Origin: Lysinibacillus cavernae
Lineage (GTDB): Bacteria; Bacillota; Bacilli; Bacillales_A; Planococcaceae
Assembly (NCBI RefSeq): GCF_009724685.1
Contig: NZ_WMEF01000004.1
Location: 226,529 to 290,528, forward strand
Direction: 5' to 3'
DNA: 64,000 nt
In this document: positions 1 through 8,419 of the stretch, one piece after another
Layout of the letters: the number at the start of each line of letters is the position of its first letter
Numbering within the stretch: position 1 is the first letter of the stretch
Notes under the pieces: model-generated
Seen by the model: only the letters and a program-made list of their open reading frames with translations
What the model was told of the DNA's origin: nothing
The model's database searches: none
Translations under genes and position numbers: made by a program

Positions 1-906
1 CCAAAAGCTAAAAAAGATGTTGAACAAATGGTAGATAAGTTAATTGCTACGTATGAGGAAAGAATCAAATCTCTAGATTGGATGTCAGAAACAACAAAAG
101 CTAAAGCAATTAAAAAGTTGGATACGATGGTTGTTAAAATCGGTTACCCAGATAAGTGGGATACGACATTAGATAAAGTAGCTATCAAGACATATGACGA
201 AGGTGGTTCGCTGTTCTCTAATACCTTCACAGTAACTAAAGCATATATTGATAACACGAAAGCCAAGCTAGGAAAACCGGTTGATAGAACGGCATGGGTA
301 ACGAGCGTATATACCGTAAATGCTTTTTACAATGCTCTTAATAACGAAATTACGTTCCCAGCTGGTATTCTCCAAGCGCCTTTCTACGATATAAACGCTA
401 AACCTGAAGAAAATTATGGTGCCATTGGCATGATCATTGGCCATGAAATCAGCCATGCATTTGATAACAATGGATCTGCATACGACGAAAATGGAAATGC
501 AAATAATTGGTGGACAGAAGAGGACTTCAAGAAATTCAAAGAGAAAAACCAGAAACTGATTGAGTTTTATAATGCAATTGAGATTATTCCGGGTGTGTCG
601 AACGATGGTCAGCTTACACTAAGTGAGAATGTCGCTGATTTAGGTGGAATGGCAGCTTCACTGCAAGTTGTATCTCAAATGAGTAATCCGGATTATAAAG
701 CATATTTCGAAAGCAATGCAGAAATGTGGAAATCAACAACTACAAAAGAATTTGCAGCAATTCTAAGCAAAAACGATGTACACTCAGCCAATAAAATTCG
801 GGTAAACCGCACGATTGTAAACTTCCAGCAATTCTATGATACCTATGGGATTAAGCATGGAGATGGCATGTATGTAGCTCCGGAGGATCGAGTTTCTATC
901 TGGTAA
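1..906 (+). CDS. pepO: M13 family metallopeptidase, C-terminal part
   Basis: This is the 3' end of a neprilysin-type zinc endopeptidase gene. The frame is open from base 1, so the gene starts outside the window. The 301 codons present include the zinc motif HEISH (442-456) and the third zinc ligand in ENVADLGG (Glu codon at 625), then the usual C-terminal dimension of the family ending RVSIW. M13 peptidases are about 650-700 residues, so roughly 400 N-terminal residues are missing. The family cleaves small peptides; PepO-like members of Gram-positives may be cytosolic or exported, which cannot be judged here. All motifs seen are intact, so it is probably functional. Confidence 0.93.
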   Translation, partial: PKAKKDVEQMVDKLIATYEERIKSLDWMSETTKAKAIKKLDTMVVKIGYPDKWDTTLDKVAIKTYDEGGSLFSNTFTVTKAYIDNTKAKLGKPVDRTAWVTSVYTVNAFYNALNNEITFPAGILQAPFYDINAKPEENYGAIGMIIGHEISHAFDNNGSAYDENGNANNWWTEEDFKKFKEKNQKLIEFYNAIEIIPGVSNDGQLTLSENVADLGGMAASLQVVSQMSNPDYKAYFESNAEMWKSTTTKEFAAILSKNDVHSANKIRVNRTIVNFQQFYDTYGIKHGDGMYVAPEDRVSIW

Positions 907-974
907 AAATTAATGAAGATAGAGCTAATTCAACTAGCTCTTCCATCAGTGTATAAAGGCAAAGTTGCTGTCTA

Positions 975-1004
975 GGAATTCCTTATTAGCGTAAGGAATT
1001 TTTC
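975..1004 (+). terminator. Terminator after the M13 peptidase
   Basis: AATTCCTTA (977-985) pairs with TAAGGAATT (992-1000), followed by a short T run. An outer pair, CTGTCT (969-974) with AGACAG (1009-1014), extends the stem. A weaker hairpin without a T run (921-941) precedes it. Confidence 0.6.
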
Positions 1005-1027
1005 GCAAAGACAGTTGCTGTTAAAGC

Positions 1028-1082
1028 AAAAAGGCAGATTTAATCTACAAAAAATGTAGAATAAATTCTGTCTTTTTGTTTT
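1028..1082 (+). terminator. Second terminator after the M13 peptidase
   Basis: An imperfect long stem: AAGGCAGATTTAATCTAC pairs with GTAGAATAAATTCTGTCTT, followed by a T-rich tail. The rest of the 907-1372 gap shows no coding region apart from the promoter described next. Confidence 0.65.
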
Positions 1083-1322
1083 GATATTTCGAGTGTGATG
1101 AGGAATTATATCAAGCAGACGCCTTCCCTACAACCTCTTACCCTACTAAACAAGTATCTTTTTTAACTATTAATGTTTTATTCCATAGTCATACATTGTT
1201 ACACATCGCCAATTCCAGTCTTCAGATAGTAATGCACTTTCAGGGAGATTGGGACAATGAAGATTTGATAGTCATTAGGGGTTACTTCTACAACAGCCAT
1301 ATTCCCTAATGGATCTACGCTA

Positions 1323-1331
1323 TGGTATAAT
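1323..1331 (+). promoter_or_regulatory. Extended -10 promoter for the 1373 gene
   Basis: TGGTATAAT is a perfect extended -10 element (TGn-TATAAT) about 42 bases before the ATG. No good -35 hexamer stands at the usual distance, which is tolerated in extended -10 promoters. Confidence 0.55.
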
Positions 1332-1372
1332 TAGGTAGATTTTAACTTTATACATAAGGGGGACATCACCAC

Positions 1373-1786
1373 ATGTTCATCGGAAAAGGGACAGCAAGGG
1401 AAATAGGTAACAAAATTGACAAAGTATTAAATGAAATTAAAGATATTCAAGCAAATATTGACCGTTCATCAGATAAAATTGACAATGAATTAAATTCTTG
1501 TTCGCGTGAACTTATTAATGCACAAACAACATTAAATGAAATTCGACCGCTTGTAGATATGTTACTTGCGCAGGTTGGACAAGAAGCACCACCACACGTT
1601 AAGGCTATGTTAGATAGTGTAGCTATGGGTATTACTGGTAAAGTGGATAATACGTTGAATAATCTAGCTGAAGTACAACGCAATGTCAAAGATGTTGATA
1701 AATTAACGGATGAAATCGATGGTTTTACAGATAATGTTAGTAAAAAGGTTACTGAAATTGACGAATTAACAGATAAAATTCAATAA
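1373..1786 (+). CDS. Unknown coiled-coil protein, 137 aa
   Basis: I do not recognise this family. The start has an SD (AAGGGGGA) at good spacing. The protein is soluble, acidic and almost entirely helical by composition, with repeated heptad-like segments (IGNKIDKVLNEIKDIQANID near residue 11-30, and repeats of KLTDEIDGF/ELTDKIQ at the C-terminus). No signal peptide, membrane span or catalytic motif is visible. The MCP-like or DUF948-like alternation of Ile/Leu with Asp/Asn suggests a long coiled coil that may assemble with the next gene product. It forms a two-gene unit with the gene at 1801 (14-base gap) between a promoter and a terminator. Confidence 0.8.
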   Translation: MFIGKGTAREIGNKIDKVLNEIKDIQANIDRSSDKIDNELNSCSRELINAQTTLNEIRPLVDMLLAQVGQEAPPHVKAMLDSVAMGITGKVDNTLNNLAEVQRNVKDVDKLTDEIDGFTDNVSKKVTEIDELTDKIQ

Positions 1787-1800
1787 TAGGGGGCAAACAT

Positions 1801-2118
1801 ATGAATTCATCCATGGGTGGAGGACGTTCTTGGAATAGTAATCAACGTATTGCGGATTCAGTGGACCATACAGCATCACAAATTGTTTTAGCCTGTGATA
1901 TGATTACAAATGCTACTTTTAGTTTTGATGCCATTCAACAAGAATTAATGATGTTATCAAATCAACCTGTCCCACCAGAACCATCACAATTAATGAGCTT
2001 AGCAAATCGTTTACAATTAACGAAGCGCCAAATTGATGATTCTGTACACAAAGTAAAAGAATTTGCAAAACATATTGATTCTAAAACAGATGAAATTCAA
2101 AAGCGTAGTAGTTGGTAA
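1801..2118 (+). CDS. Unknown helical protein, 105 aa
   Basis: Not recognised. The start is supported by AGGGGG seven bases before ATG. A Gly/Ser-rich head (SSMGGGRSWNS) is followed by helical segments and a Pro-rich hinge (QPVPPEPSQ, about residues 58-66), then another helix ending in KRSSW. No transmembrane or signal sequence. Its tight spacing to the coiled-coil gene upstream, with a single terminator after both, indicates co-transcription and a possible shared complex. The N-terminal Gly-rich tail and C-terminal Trp are the only distinctive features. Confidence 0.78.
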   Translation: MNSSMGGGRSWNSNQRIADSVDHTASQIVLACDMITNATFSFDAIQQELMMLSNQPVPPEPSQLMSLANRLQLTKRQIDDSVHKVKEFAKHIDSKTDEIQKRSSW

Positions 2119-2183
2119 GGTAAATCTAATTTTACTGATTCGTGCACGCTTGTAAAAATCCTGATAGATTAGATGAAGTTTTG

Positions 2184-2219
2184 AAAGTACCGCAACTGTT
2201 AATGGTTGTGGTACTTTTT
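2184..2219 (+). terminator. Terminator of the 1373-2118 gene pair
   Basis: AAAGTACCGCAAC pairs with GTTGTGGTACTTT (one G-T wobble) and runs into TTTTT. Confidence 0.8.
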
Positions 2220-2337
2220 GATTGTACGCCTGGCATGGGCAACAACGGAACGTCACTCAATAACCTTTCTTGTTCTCTTAACTGCTTCGTGAAATAGAAG
2301 CACAAAAAGATTAATAGAAAATTAGGTGTGTTTAGAC

Positions 2338-2378
2338 AAAAATAGCAACTTGGTTTTCTACACCAAGTCGCTATTTTA
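2338..2378 (-). terminator. Terminator of the potABCD operon
   Basis: AATAGCAACTTGG and CCAAGTCGCTATT form a strong stem directly after the potD stop; on the minus strand it is followed by TTTTG. It may also act on the plus strand. Confidence 0.7.
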
Positions 2379-2379
2379 A

Positions 2380-3453
2380 TTATCGAATGCTCATTTTAAA
2401 TTCTAAAAACAATTCATTATATTTACCTAAGTAATCAGGCCCTAAGTTTTTGTAGACCTCTAATGTATCGCGTTGTTCCTCAGAAGGGTAATAGCGTTCA
2501 TCCGAAACAACCTCTTCGTCCATTAAGTCCATGGCTGCGATATTTGGCGTAGAGTAGCCTACAAAATCGGCATTTTGGGCACCAGATTCAGCACTTAGCA
2601 TAAAATTAATAAAGGCATGTGCACCATCGATATTTTTTGATGTTTTTGGGATAACCATATTATCGAACCATAAATTCGAGCCTTCATCAGGTACAGCAAA
2701 GTCTAACTCTTCATTTTCATACATCATGTCTGCTGCTTGCCCAGACCAAGTGAGGGCAACAGCTGCCTCATTATTGATCATTAATGGAGTAATTTCATCT
2801 CCAATGATGGCTTTTACATTTGGTGCAAGTGTAATTAACTTGTCAGTAGCCTCACGTAGTTCTTGATTTTCCAATGAATTCAGTGAGTGTCCAAGACTAT
2901 TTAAGCCCATCCCAATGACTTCACGGGCACCATCTACTAAAAAGACTTTTCGTTTTAATGAAGGGTCCCATAAATCGTCCCAAGAAGAGAAATCTAAATC
3001 TCCAACAAGGCTTGGATTATAAACAATACCTACTGTTCCCCAGAAATAAGGAACGGAATATTTATTGTCGTCATCGAATGGTAAATCTAAAAAGTAAGGA
3101 TCGATATTTTTAAAATTAGGGATTTTCGTTTTATCTAAAGGAATTAATAAATTTTCTTCCTTCATTTTTTCAATCATATACTCAGAAGGGACGGCAATAT
3201 CATATGCTGTTCCACCTTGTTGGATTTTTGTCATCATGGCTTCATTGGAATCGAATGTTTCATAAATGACATGAATGCCTGTTTCTTTTTCAAATTGTTT
3301 CAATAAGTCAGGGTCAATATATTCACCCCAGTTAAAAATGGTTAAAGTGTTTTTACCACTTTTACCTCCGCCTGCACTCAAGGCGTCAGCTGCATAGAAT
3401 AAAAGAGCTGAAACAACAAGGATGGTGATGGTAGCTTGAATTAATGACTTCAT
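2380..3453 (-). CDS. potD: Spermidine/putrescine ABC transporter binding protein PotD
   Basis: Extracytoplasmic polyamine-binding protein of the PotABCD importer, 357 aa. After a hydrophobic N-terminus (residues 1-26) the mature part opens with TLTIFNWGEYIDPDLL, the hallmark start of PotD/PotF proteins, and continues through the two-lobed SBP fold. It is the last gene of the operon and overlaps potC by four bases. Oddly, the N-terminal hydrophobic stretch (VVSALLFYAADALSAGGG) has no lipobox cysteine, which most Gram-positive binding proteins need for anchoring; the protein may be held by an uncleaved signal anchor or released by signal peptidase I. Length and body are normal for the family. 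Confidence 0.93.
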   Translation of the reverse strand: MKSLIQATITILVVSALLFYAADALSAGGGKSGKNTLTIFNWGEYIDPDLLKQFEKETGIHVIYETFDSNEAMMTKIQQGGTAYDIAVPSEYMIEKMKEENLLIPLDKTKIPNFKNIDPYFLDLPFDDDNKYSVPYFWGTVGIVYNPSLVGDLDFSSWDDLWDPSLKRKVFLVDGAREVIGMGLNSLGHSLNSLENQELREATDKLITLAPNVKAIIGDEITPLMINNEAAVALTWSGQAADMMYENEELDFAVPDEGSNLWFDNMVIPKTSKNIDGAHAFINFMLSAESGAQNADFVGYSTPNIAAMDLMDEEVVSDERYYPSEEQRDTLEVYKNLGPDYLGKYNELFLEFKMSIR

Positions 3454-4247
3454 CGTTGCCCCTCCATTCTTTTACTCTTACGACTTGTAACGAAATAATA
3501 ACCAACTACGACTAGAACTGTGACAAAGAATACTAAACCAGAAATAGCATTAACGGTTAGTGATATTCCTGCACGCGCCATCGAGTAGATTTCTACAGAT
3601 AGTGTACTGAAGCCATTCCCAGTTACGAAGAATGTTACGGCAAAATCATCTAATGAATACGTAAGGGCAAGGAAGAAACCTGCAAAAATACCTGGCTGGA
3701 TATAAGGTAAAATAACACGCATCATAATGTCCTTTTTTGTTGCCCCTAAATCTAATGCTGCATCAATTAATGATTTATTCATTTCAAGTAGTTTTGGTAA
3801 AACCATCAACACAACAATCGGTACACTAAATGCGACATGTGCTAATAATACTGACGCAAAGCCCAACTTAATGCCAACCATTGTAAATAAAATTAAAAAG
3901 CTTGCACCAATAATAACGTCTGGGCTGACGATTAAAACATTGTTTAAGGATAGTAAAGTATTGCGCATTTTTGAATCCTTTACTGTCACAATACCAATTG
4001 CCCCTAGTGTCCCAATAATAGTAGAAATTAAAGCAGAAAGTAATGCCACAATAACAGTATTGATTAAAATGACAAGTAGACGTGAATCTTCAAAAACGGC
4101 TTGATAATGCTCTAAAGTAAATGACTCAAAATTATTCATGGAGCCACCACTATTGAACGAGTAAAAGATTAAATAGAAGATTGGTGCATAGAGAACGATA
4201 AAAACAATCGTTAAATAGACTTTGGCTGATGCAGATAGTTTGTTCAT
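3450..4247 (-). CDS. potC: Spermidine/putrescine ABC transporter permease PotC
   Basis: Inner permease of the polyamine importer, 265 aa, with six predicted membrane spans beginning LTIVFIVLYAPIFYLIFYSF. The EAA-type loop that contacts the ATPase is seen as DLGATKKDIMMRVILPYIQP (about residues 166-185). The start codon overlaps the end of potB by four bases and its own end overlaps potD, so the four genes are translationally coupled. It pairs with PotB to form the channel. No anomalies. Confidence 0.94.
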   Translation of the reverse strand: MNKLSASAKVYLTIVFIVLYAPIFYLIFYSFNSGGSMNNFESFTLEHYQAVFEDSRLLVILINTVIVALLSALISTIIGTLGAIGIVTVKDSKMRNTLLSLNNVLIVSPDVIIGASFLILFTMVGIKLGFASVLLAHVAFSVPIVVLMVLPKLLEMNKSLIDAALDLGATKKDIMMRVILPYIQPGIFAGFFLALTYSLDDFAVTFFVTGNGFSTLSVEIYSMARAGISLTVNAISGLVFFVTVLVVVGYYFVTSRKSKRMEGQR

Positions 4248-5056
4248 CGTACGCGACCTCCTTTATCTTTTTGTCCCGTAATTAGCATAATAATCACCAT
4301 GAACAAAATTAAGAACACGGCAATAGTAGAGCCCATACCCCAATTTTGTGTCACAAGGAATTGCTGTTCAATCGCTGTCCCAAGGGTGATGACACGGTTT
4401 CCGGCAATTAAACGTGTAATCATGAATAGAGATAAAGCAGGGATAAAGACAACCTGAATACCCGATTTAACGCCATCCATAGTCAGTGGTAAAACAACAC
4501 GTCGGAAGGTTGTAAAGGCAGAAGCTCCTAAATCACGTGATGCATAAATGAGTGTTGGATTTAAACGATCTAAAGAGTTGAAAATCGGTAAAATCATAAA
4601 TGGAATAAAAATATACACCGACACAAAGACAAAGCTAATATCAGTAAAGAGCATTTGCTTTGGATCGAAGCCAAATACTTCGATAAATGCATTAATCGGT
4701 CCATACAAACCAAAGATGCCGATAAATGCATATGTTTTTAACAAAAGATTAATCCATGAAGGAATAATAATCAGAAGAAGCCAAAGTTGTTTATGCTTTG
4801 TCTTCGTTAAAAAATAAGCAGTTGGGTATGAAATTAACAAAGTAAAGAATGTAATTAAAAATGCATACCAAAACGAGCTCAATGTCATCTTTAAATAAAC
4901 AGAAGTAAAGAACGCTTTATAGTTATCGAGCGTGAAATTGCCATGTAAATCGAGTAGGGAATAATACACAATGAGTGCAATTGGCGCGATAACGAAAAAG
5001 GCAATCCAGAGCACATATGGAAATAACGCAGATTTCGACGTCTTAGTTTGCATCAT
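4244..5056 (-). CDS. potB: Spermidine/putrescine ABC transporter permease PotB
   Basis: Second permease of the importer, about 270 aa, with six spans and the EAA loop [18 protein letters not shown] (roughly residues 174-191). I place the start at the ATG ATG pair at 5056 because GGAG lies six bases before it; an in-frame ATG at 5068 is also possible but the GGAG overlaps that codon. The gene start lies inside the end of potA, consistent with coupled translation. Binding of the PotA ATPase to both permease loops is established for the family. Confidence 0.93.
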   Translation of the reverse strand: MMQTKTSKSALFPYVLWIAFFVIAPIALIVYYSLLDLHGNFTLDNYKAFFTSVYLKMTLSSFWYAFLITFFTLLISYPTAYFLTKTKHKQLWLLLIIIPSWINLLLKTYAFIGIFGLYGPINAFIEVFGFDPKQMLFTDISFVFVSVYIFIPFMILPIFNSLDRLNPTLIYASRDLGASAFTTFRRVVLPLTMDGVKSGIQVVFIPALSLFMITRLIAGNRVITLGTAIEQQFLVTQNWGMGSTIAVFLILFMVIIMLITGQKDKGGRVR

Positions 5057-6149
5057 CGTCGTCTCCATACGATTCTAATCGTTTATCAAACTCTTCCTCT
5101 GTTTCATTTAAGCGCATTACATGAATCGCCTCTGGATCAAAGTCTAAGCCGATTTCTGTCCCTACTTCTGCTTTTTTCAATGAATGGACTAGCCACTCAT
5201 TGCCATCTTTATCGTACGTAGACAATTCATAATGTACGCCTCGGAATAATTGTGTATCGACTTTTACCACTAGTTTCCCTTTATCAATGGTTGTCATTTC
5301 TAAATCTTCTGGTCGAATGACAATATCAATTTTTTCATTTGGCTTCATTCCTTGGTCGACACATTCAAAAATCTTGCCAGCAAATTGAACCTTAAAATCT
5401 TCAATCATGACACCAGGCACAATATTGGATTCACCAATAAAGTCAGCTACAAAGCGGTTAATCGGCTCATCATAAATATCTACTGGTGTGCCAGATTGTT
5501 GGATTTGCCCTTCACTTAAAACAAAAATTTCATCACTCATAGCAAGTGCTTCTTCTTGATCGTGTGTAACAAAGACAAATGTTTTACCAAGGCGTTGCTG
5601 TAATTCACGCAATTCATATTGCATTTCTGTACGTAGCTTTAAGTCTAGAGCTGAAAGCGGCTCATCCAGTAAAATGACTTCAGGGTCGTTGACAATGGCA
5701 CGCGCAATTGCCACACGTTGACGTTGTCCACCAGACATTTCAGAAATTTCACGACTGCTGTAGCCTGCTAAATTGACAAATTTTAATGCCTCAGCCACAC
5801 GCTCCTTAATTTCATTTTCAGGTAGCTTTTTGATTCGTAATCCAAATGCGACATTTTCAAAAACATTTAAATGTGGGAACAGCGCATAATCCTGAAAGAC
5901 AGTATTGACCTGACGTTCATTGGCAGGGACTGTGTTAATTTTTTTATCGTGGAAAAATACATCTCCTGATGTTGGTTCCGTGAATCCTGCAATGATTCGT
6001 AAAATTGTAGTTTTTCCACAACCAGATGGACCAAGGAGTGTATAAAATTTGCCTTTTTCAAGCTCCAAGTTAATATTCTTTAAGACGACGGTACCGTCAC
6101 TATAAGACTTTGAAACATTTTCAAAGCGGATAATTGCATTCGTTGTCAT
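5043..6149 (-). CDS. potA: Spermidine/putrescine ABC transporter ATPase PotA
   Basis: ATP-binding subunit, 368 aa, acting on the cytoplasmic face. Walker A is GPSGCGKTT (about residues 40-48), the ABC signature [14 protein letters not shown] (about 139-152), Walker B VILLDEP (about 159-165) and the H-loop TH shortly after. A C-terminal TOBE-like regulatory domain follows from about residue 240. The last residues are very acidic (YGDDDDAN) and coincide with the potB start. First transporter gene of the operon, 17 bases after the XRE-cupin regulator stop. Confidence 0.95.
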   Translation of the reverse strand: MTTNAIIRFENVSKSYSDGTVVLKNINLELEKGKFYTLLGPSGCGKTTILRIIAGFTEPTSGDVFFHDKKINTVPANERQVNTVFQDYALFPHLNVFENVAFGLRIKKLPENEIKERVAEALKFVNLAGYSSREISEMSGGQRQRVAIARAIVNDPEVILLDEPLSALDLKLRTEMQYELRELQQRLGKTFVFVTHDQEEALAMSDEIFVLSEGQIQQSGTPVDIYDEPINRFVADFIGESNIVPGVMIEDFKVQFAGKIFECVDQGMKPNEKIDIVIRPEDLEMTTIDKGKLVVKVDTQLFRGVHYELSTYDKDGNEWLVHSLKKAEVGTEIGLDFDPEAIHVMRLNETEEEFDKRLESYGDDDDAN

Positions 6150-6166
6150 TGATGCGCCTCCTTAAG

Positions 6167-6709
6167 CTATAAATATGAATCTGTTGCAACGAGTAAAATT
6201 TTCGTTTCAGCAGCATGTGCATTAAAAATTTGGTGATTGTCTGTCGCGTCAAAATAAAGGGCATTGCCTTCACTTGCGATATACTGTTCATTCCCTAAAA
6301 CAAGACGAATACGCCCTTTGACAACATAAATAAATGTTTCTGAGAGCGATGGCTCAAATTGTTTGAATTCGCCATCTGCGGCAAGTGTTAGGAATATAGG
6401 TTCCATTTCTTTTTCATTGGATGTAGGGATCAGCCACTGGATTTCATATTTTTTTTCTTCATCTGTATAAGTAGATTGATCTTCCTCTGTATAAACAACC
6501 TTTTGTTCAGGTGATTCATCATCAAAAAATTCTTTAGGTGTTGACCCTAAAACTTCTAAAATCGAAAATAATGTTTCAATAGAAGGTGAATTCAAATCAC
6601 GTTCCAATTGGGAAATGTATCCTTTACTTAAATCTGTACGTTCTCCAAGTTCCTCTTGGGTGAGACCTTTTTTTAAACGAAGCGCTTTGATTTTTGCTCC
6701 TATTTGCAT
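6167..6709 (-). CDS. XRE-cupin transcriptional regulator of polyamine uptake
   Basis: A 180-aa regulator with an N-terminal XRE helix-turn-helix (residues 6-60; LTQEELGERTDLSKGYISQL) and a C-terminal cupin domain (about 105-178) that likely binds a small ligand. This architecture matches PuuR-type regulators of polyamine metabolism. It is the promoter-proximal gene of the pot operon, so the repressor is made with the genes it controls, and an array of inverted repeats lies in its own leader. Ligand identity (putrescine or spermidine) is inferred from the neighbours only. Confidence 0.88.
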   Translation of the reverse strand: MQIGAKIKALRLKKGLTQEELGERTDLSKGYISQLERDLNSPSIETLFSILEVLGSTPKEFFDDESPEQKVVYTEEDQSTYTDEEKKYEIQWLIPTSNEKEMEPIFLTLAADGEFKQFEPSLSETFIYVVKGRIRLVLGNEQYIASEGNALYFDATDNHQIFNAHAAETKILLVATDSYL

Positions 6710-6726
6710 CTTTTCCCTCCTAGAAG

Positions 6727-6792
6727 AAGTTTAGCAATCATAAACTTTTGAAATATGAAGTTTACTTTAACGAAACTTTTAGTTTACTAAAA
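6727..6792 (-). promoter_or_regulatory. Operator cluster for the XRE-cupin/pot operon
   Basis: Two copies of AAGTTT-N9-AAACTT (6727-6747 with 7-base arms, and 6758-6778) lie 31 bases apart, about three helical turns. A third perfect palindrome, TTTTAGT-TT-ACTAAAA (6777-6792), covers the predicted transcription start. AGTTTACT recurs as a direct repeat at 6759 and 6781. This is a plausible autoregulatory site for the adjacent regulator. Confidence 0.6.
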
Positions 6793-6800
6793 CCATTACA

Positions 6801-6828
6801 ATTATACATAATAATAAAAAATTTGCAA
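6801..6828 (-). promoter_or_regulatory. Promoter of the XRE-cupin/potABCD operon
   Basis: On the minus strand TTGCAA (6828-6823) and TATAAT (6806-6801) are separated by 16 bases. The start would fall near 6794, at the edge of the palindromes. Confidence 0.65.
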
Positions 6829-6961
6829 TCGTTTTTTGTGAAAAAAACAGCTACAAAATGTAAAAAAATAAGGCATAAATAATATGGAGAAAAATTTTGT
6901 ATAGTGAAGAATATTTTTGTTAAAAATAGCTAATAAATAGGCTGTAGCAGGAATTCCAGTT

Positions 6962-7075
6962 GTGGATTTGACGAATTTTTGTCAATCCACTTCAATCGTA
7001 CAAATAGGCGGAGTTTACTTGTTTGAAAAACTACGATTACTCTGCTATCGTAGAAGACGAGTTCGCATGTGCGAA
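6962..7075 (+). other. Structured leader upstream of ykuU with three hairpins
   Basis: The 407-base gap before ykuU holds, besides the divergent promoter region, three hairpins in series: GTGGATTTGAC/GTCAATCCAC (6962-6990), CTACGAT/ATCGTAG (7031-7053) and TTCGCA/TGCGAA (7062-7075). None has a T tail. If transcribed they form a folded 5' leader ending about 40 bases before the SD. I see no known riboswitch consensus. Confidence 0.45.
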
Positions 7076-7116
7076 TGGAATAGATAAACTACATATTAAT
7101 TTCGGAGGGATTTATT

Positions 7117-7659
7117 ATGGCAGAACGCATGGTAGGTAAACAAGCACCTGACTTTTCAATGGAAGCAGTACTTTCAGACAAATCATTTGGTAAAGTATCA
7201 TTAGAAGATATTAAAGCACAAGACAAATGGACAGTTCTTTTCTTCTATCCAATGGACTTCACATTTGTATGTCCAACTGAAATCACTGCAATGAGCGATC
7301 GTTATGACGAGTTCGAAGACTTAGATGCAGAAGTAATCGGTGTTTCAACTGATACAATCCACACACACTTAGCATGGATTAACACAGACCGCACACAAAA
7401 TGGTCTTGGAGAGTTAAAATACCCATTAGCTGCTGATACAAACCACCAAGTATCTAAAGATTATGGCGTATTAATTGAAGAAGAAGGTATCGCATTACGT
7501 GGTTTATTCATCATCAACCCAGAAGGTGAATTAAAATACCAAACAGTGTTCGATAACAACATCGGTCGTGATGTAGATGAAACATTGCGTGTACTTCAAG
7601 CATTACAAACTGGCGGTCTTTGCCCAGCGAACTGGCGTCCAGGTCAAGCAACTCTATAA
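7117..7659 (+). CDS. ykuU: 2-Cys peroxiredoxin (YkuU/AhpC family)
   Basis: Cytosolic thiol peroxidase of 180 aa that reduces hydrogen peroxide and organic peroxides. The peroxidatic cysteine is in DFTFVCPTE (about residue 52) and the resolving cysteine in GGLCPANW near residue 169, which makes it a typical 2-Cys enzyme. SD GGAGGGA precedes the ATG. The next gene is a thioredoxin-like protein of the YkuV family, as in B. subtilis, which suggests an electron-transfer pair, although a terminator and a promoter separate the two here. Codon use is typical of a highly expressed gene. Confidence 0.95.
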   Translation: MAERMVGKQAPDFSMEAVLSDKSFGKVSLEDIKAQDKWTVLFFYPMDFTFVCPTEITAMSDRYDEFEDLDAEVIGVSTDTIHTHLAWINTDRTQNGLGELKYPLAADTNHQVSKDYGVLIEEEGIALRGLFIINPEGELKYQTVFDNNIGRDVDETLRVLQALQTGGLCPANWRPGQATL

Positions 7660-7692
7660 TCTAAATAGAGTCGAGTTATTATGGAACAAATT

Positions 7693-7727
7693 AAGAGTCC
7701 CCACGACAAGCTTGTGGGGACTTTTAA
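7693..7727 (+). terminator. Terminator of ykuU
   Basis: AGTCCCCAC and GTGGGGACT form a perfect stem with a TTTT tail. Confidence 0.85.
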
Positions 7728-7777
7728 CTGAATTGGCTACGTATAATTTTCGTTACCTCTGATGGTCTCGTCAATTT

Positions 7778-7806
7778 TTGAGACAATAACGTCGAGGGCA
7801 TACTAT
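7778..7806 (+). promoter_or_regulatory. Possible promoter of ykuV
   Basis: TTGAGA (7778-7783) and TACTAT (7801-7806) stand 17 bases apart just after the ykuU terminator. The -35 box is inside a small GTCTC/GAGAC inverted repeat. Confidence 0.4.
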
Positions 7807-7825
7807 ATTTTAGAGGAGGATTTTT

Positions 7826-8281
7826 ATGAAACTTCGTGAACAAATGCCTGAACTAGTAGGCGCAACGACTTGGTTAAATGGTGAAGTAACAAAAGCGGAA
7901 TTAGTAGGCGAAAAACCAACATTAATCCACTTCTGGTCAGTAAGCTGCCATTTGTGTAAAGAAGCAATGCCAGATGTCAACAATTTCCGTGATCAATATA
8001 AAGATGAACTAAACGTTGTAGCAGTACATATGCCACGTTCTGAGGAAGATACTGATTTAGACACAATTAAAGCGGTAGCAGCAGAGCATGATATTGTGCA
8101 GCCAATCTTTGTGGATAGTGAAATGAAGCTAACCGATGCTTTTGAAAACCAATATGTACCAGCATATTTTGTGTTCGATAAAGATGGCCAGTTGCGTCAT
8201 ATGCAAGCTGGTGGTAGTGGCATGAAGATGCTAGAAAAACGTGTAAATCGTGTGCTGGATGAGATGCGTAACGCTGAATAA
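7826..8281 (+). CDS. ykuV: Thioredoxin-like thiol-disulfide oxidoreductase (YkuV)
   Basis: A 151-aa cytosolic thioredoxin-fold protein. The redox motif is CHLC in FWSVSCHLCKEAMP (about residues 41-54), rather than the CGPC of classic thioredoxin, and the conserved cis-Pro is in QYVPAYFVF. The body is nearly colinear with B. subtilis YkuV, including the ending GGSGMKMLEKRVNRVL. It has no signal peptide, so it works in the cytoplasm, possibly recycling the peroxiredoxin next door. SD AGAGGAGGA is strong. Confidence 0.93.
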   Translation: MKLREQMPELVGATTWLNGEVTKAELVGEKPTLIHFWSVSCHLCKEAMPDVNNFRDQYKDELNVVAVHMPRSEEDTDLDTIKAVAAEHDIVQPIFVDSEMKLTDAFENQYVPAYFVFDKDGQLRHMQAGGSGMKMLEKRVNRVLDEMRNAE

Positions 8282-8294
8282 ATGAAATATGATT

Positions 8295-8323
8295 AGACGG
8301 GGATTATGGTCCTCGTCTTTTTT
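8295..8323 (+). terminator. Terminator of ykuV
   Basis: AGACGGGGA pairs with TCCTCGTCT, followed by six T residues. Confidence 0.85.
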
Positions 8324-8419
8324 GTTGTCCTATATTGACGAATAGGCTCTTGTTTTGACAATACATATCGCAAAGAATACGCTACAATGGTGGTATAGTA
8401 GTTTTCGGAGGGATTTTTT

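Noticed and set aside
921..941. AGAGCTA/TAGCTCT hairpin right after the M13 peptidase as a terminator
   Set aside because: No T tail; better terminators follow at 975 and 1028.
8355..8388. TTGACA and TACAAT before ktrC as a promoter
   Set aside because: The hexamers are 22 bases apart, too far for a normal sigma-A promoter; TGGTATAGT at 8391-8399 is too close to the start. No firm choice.
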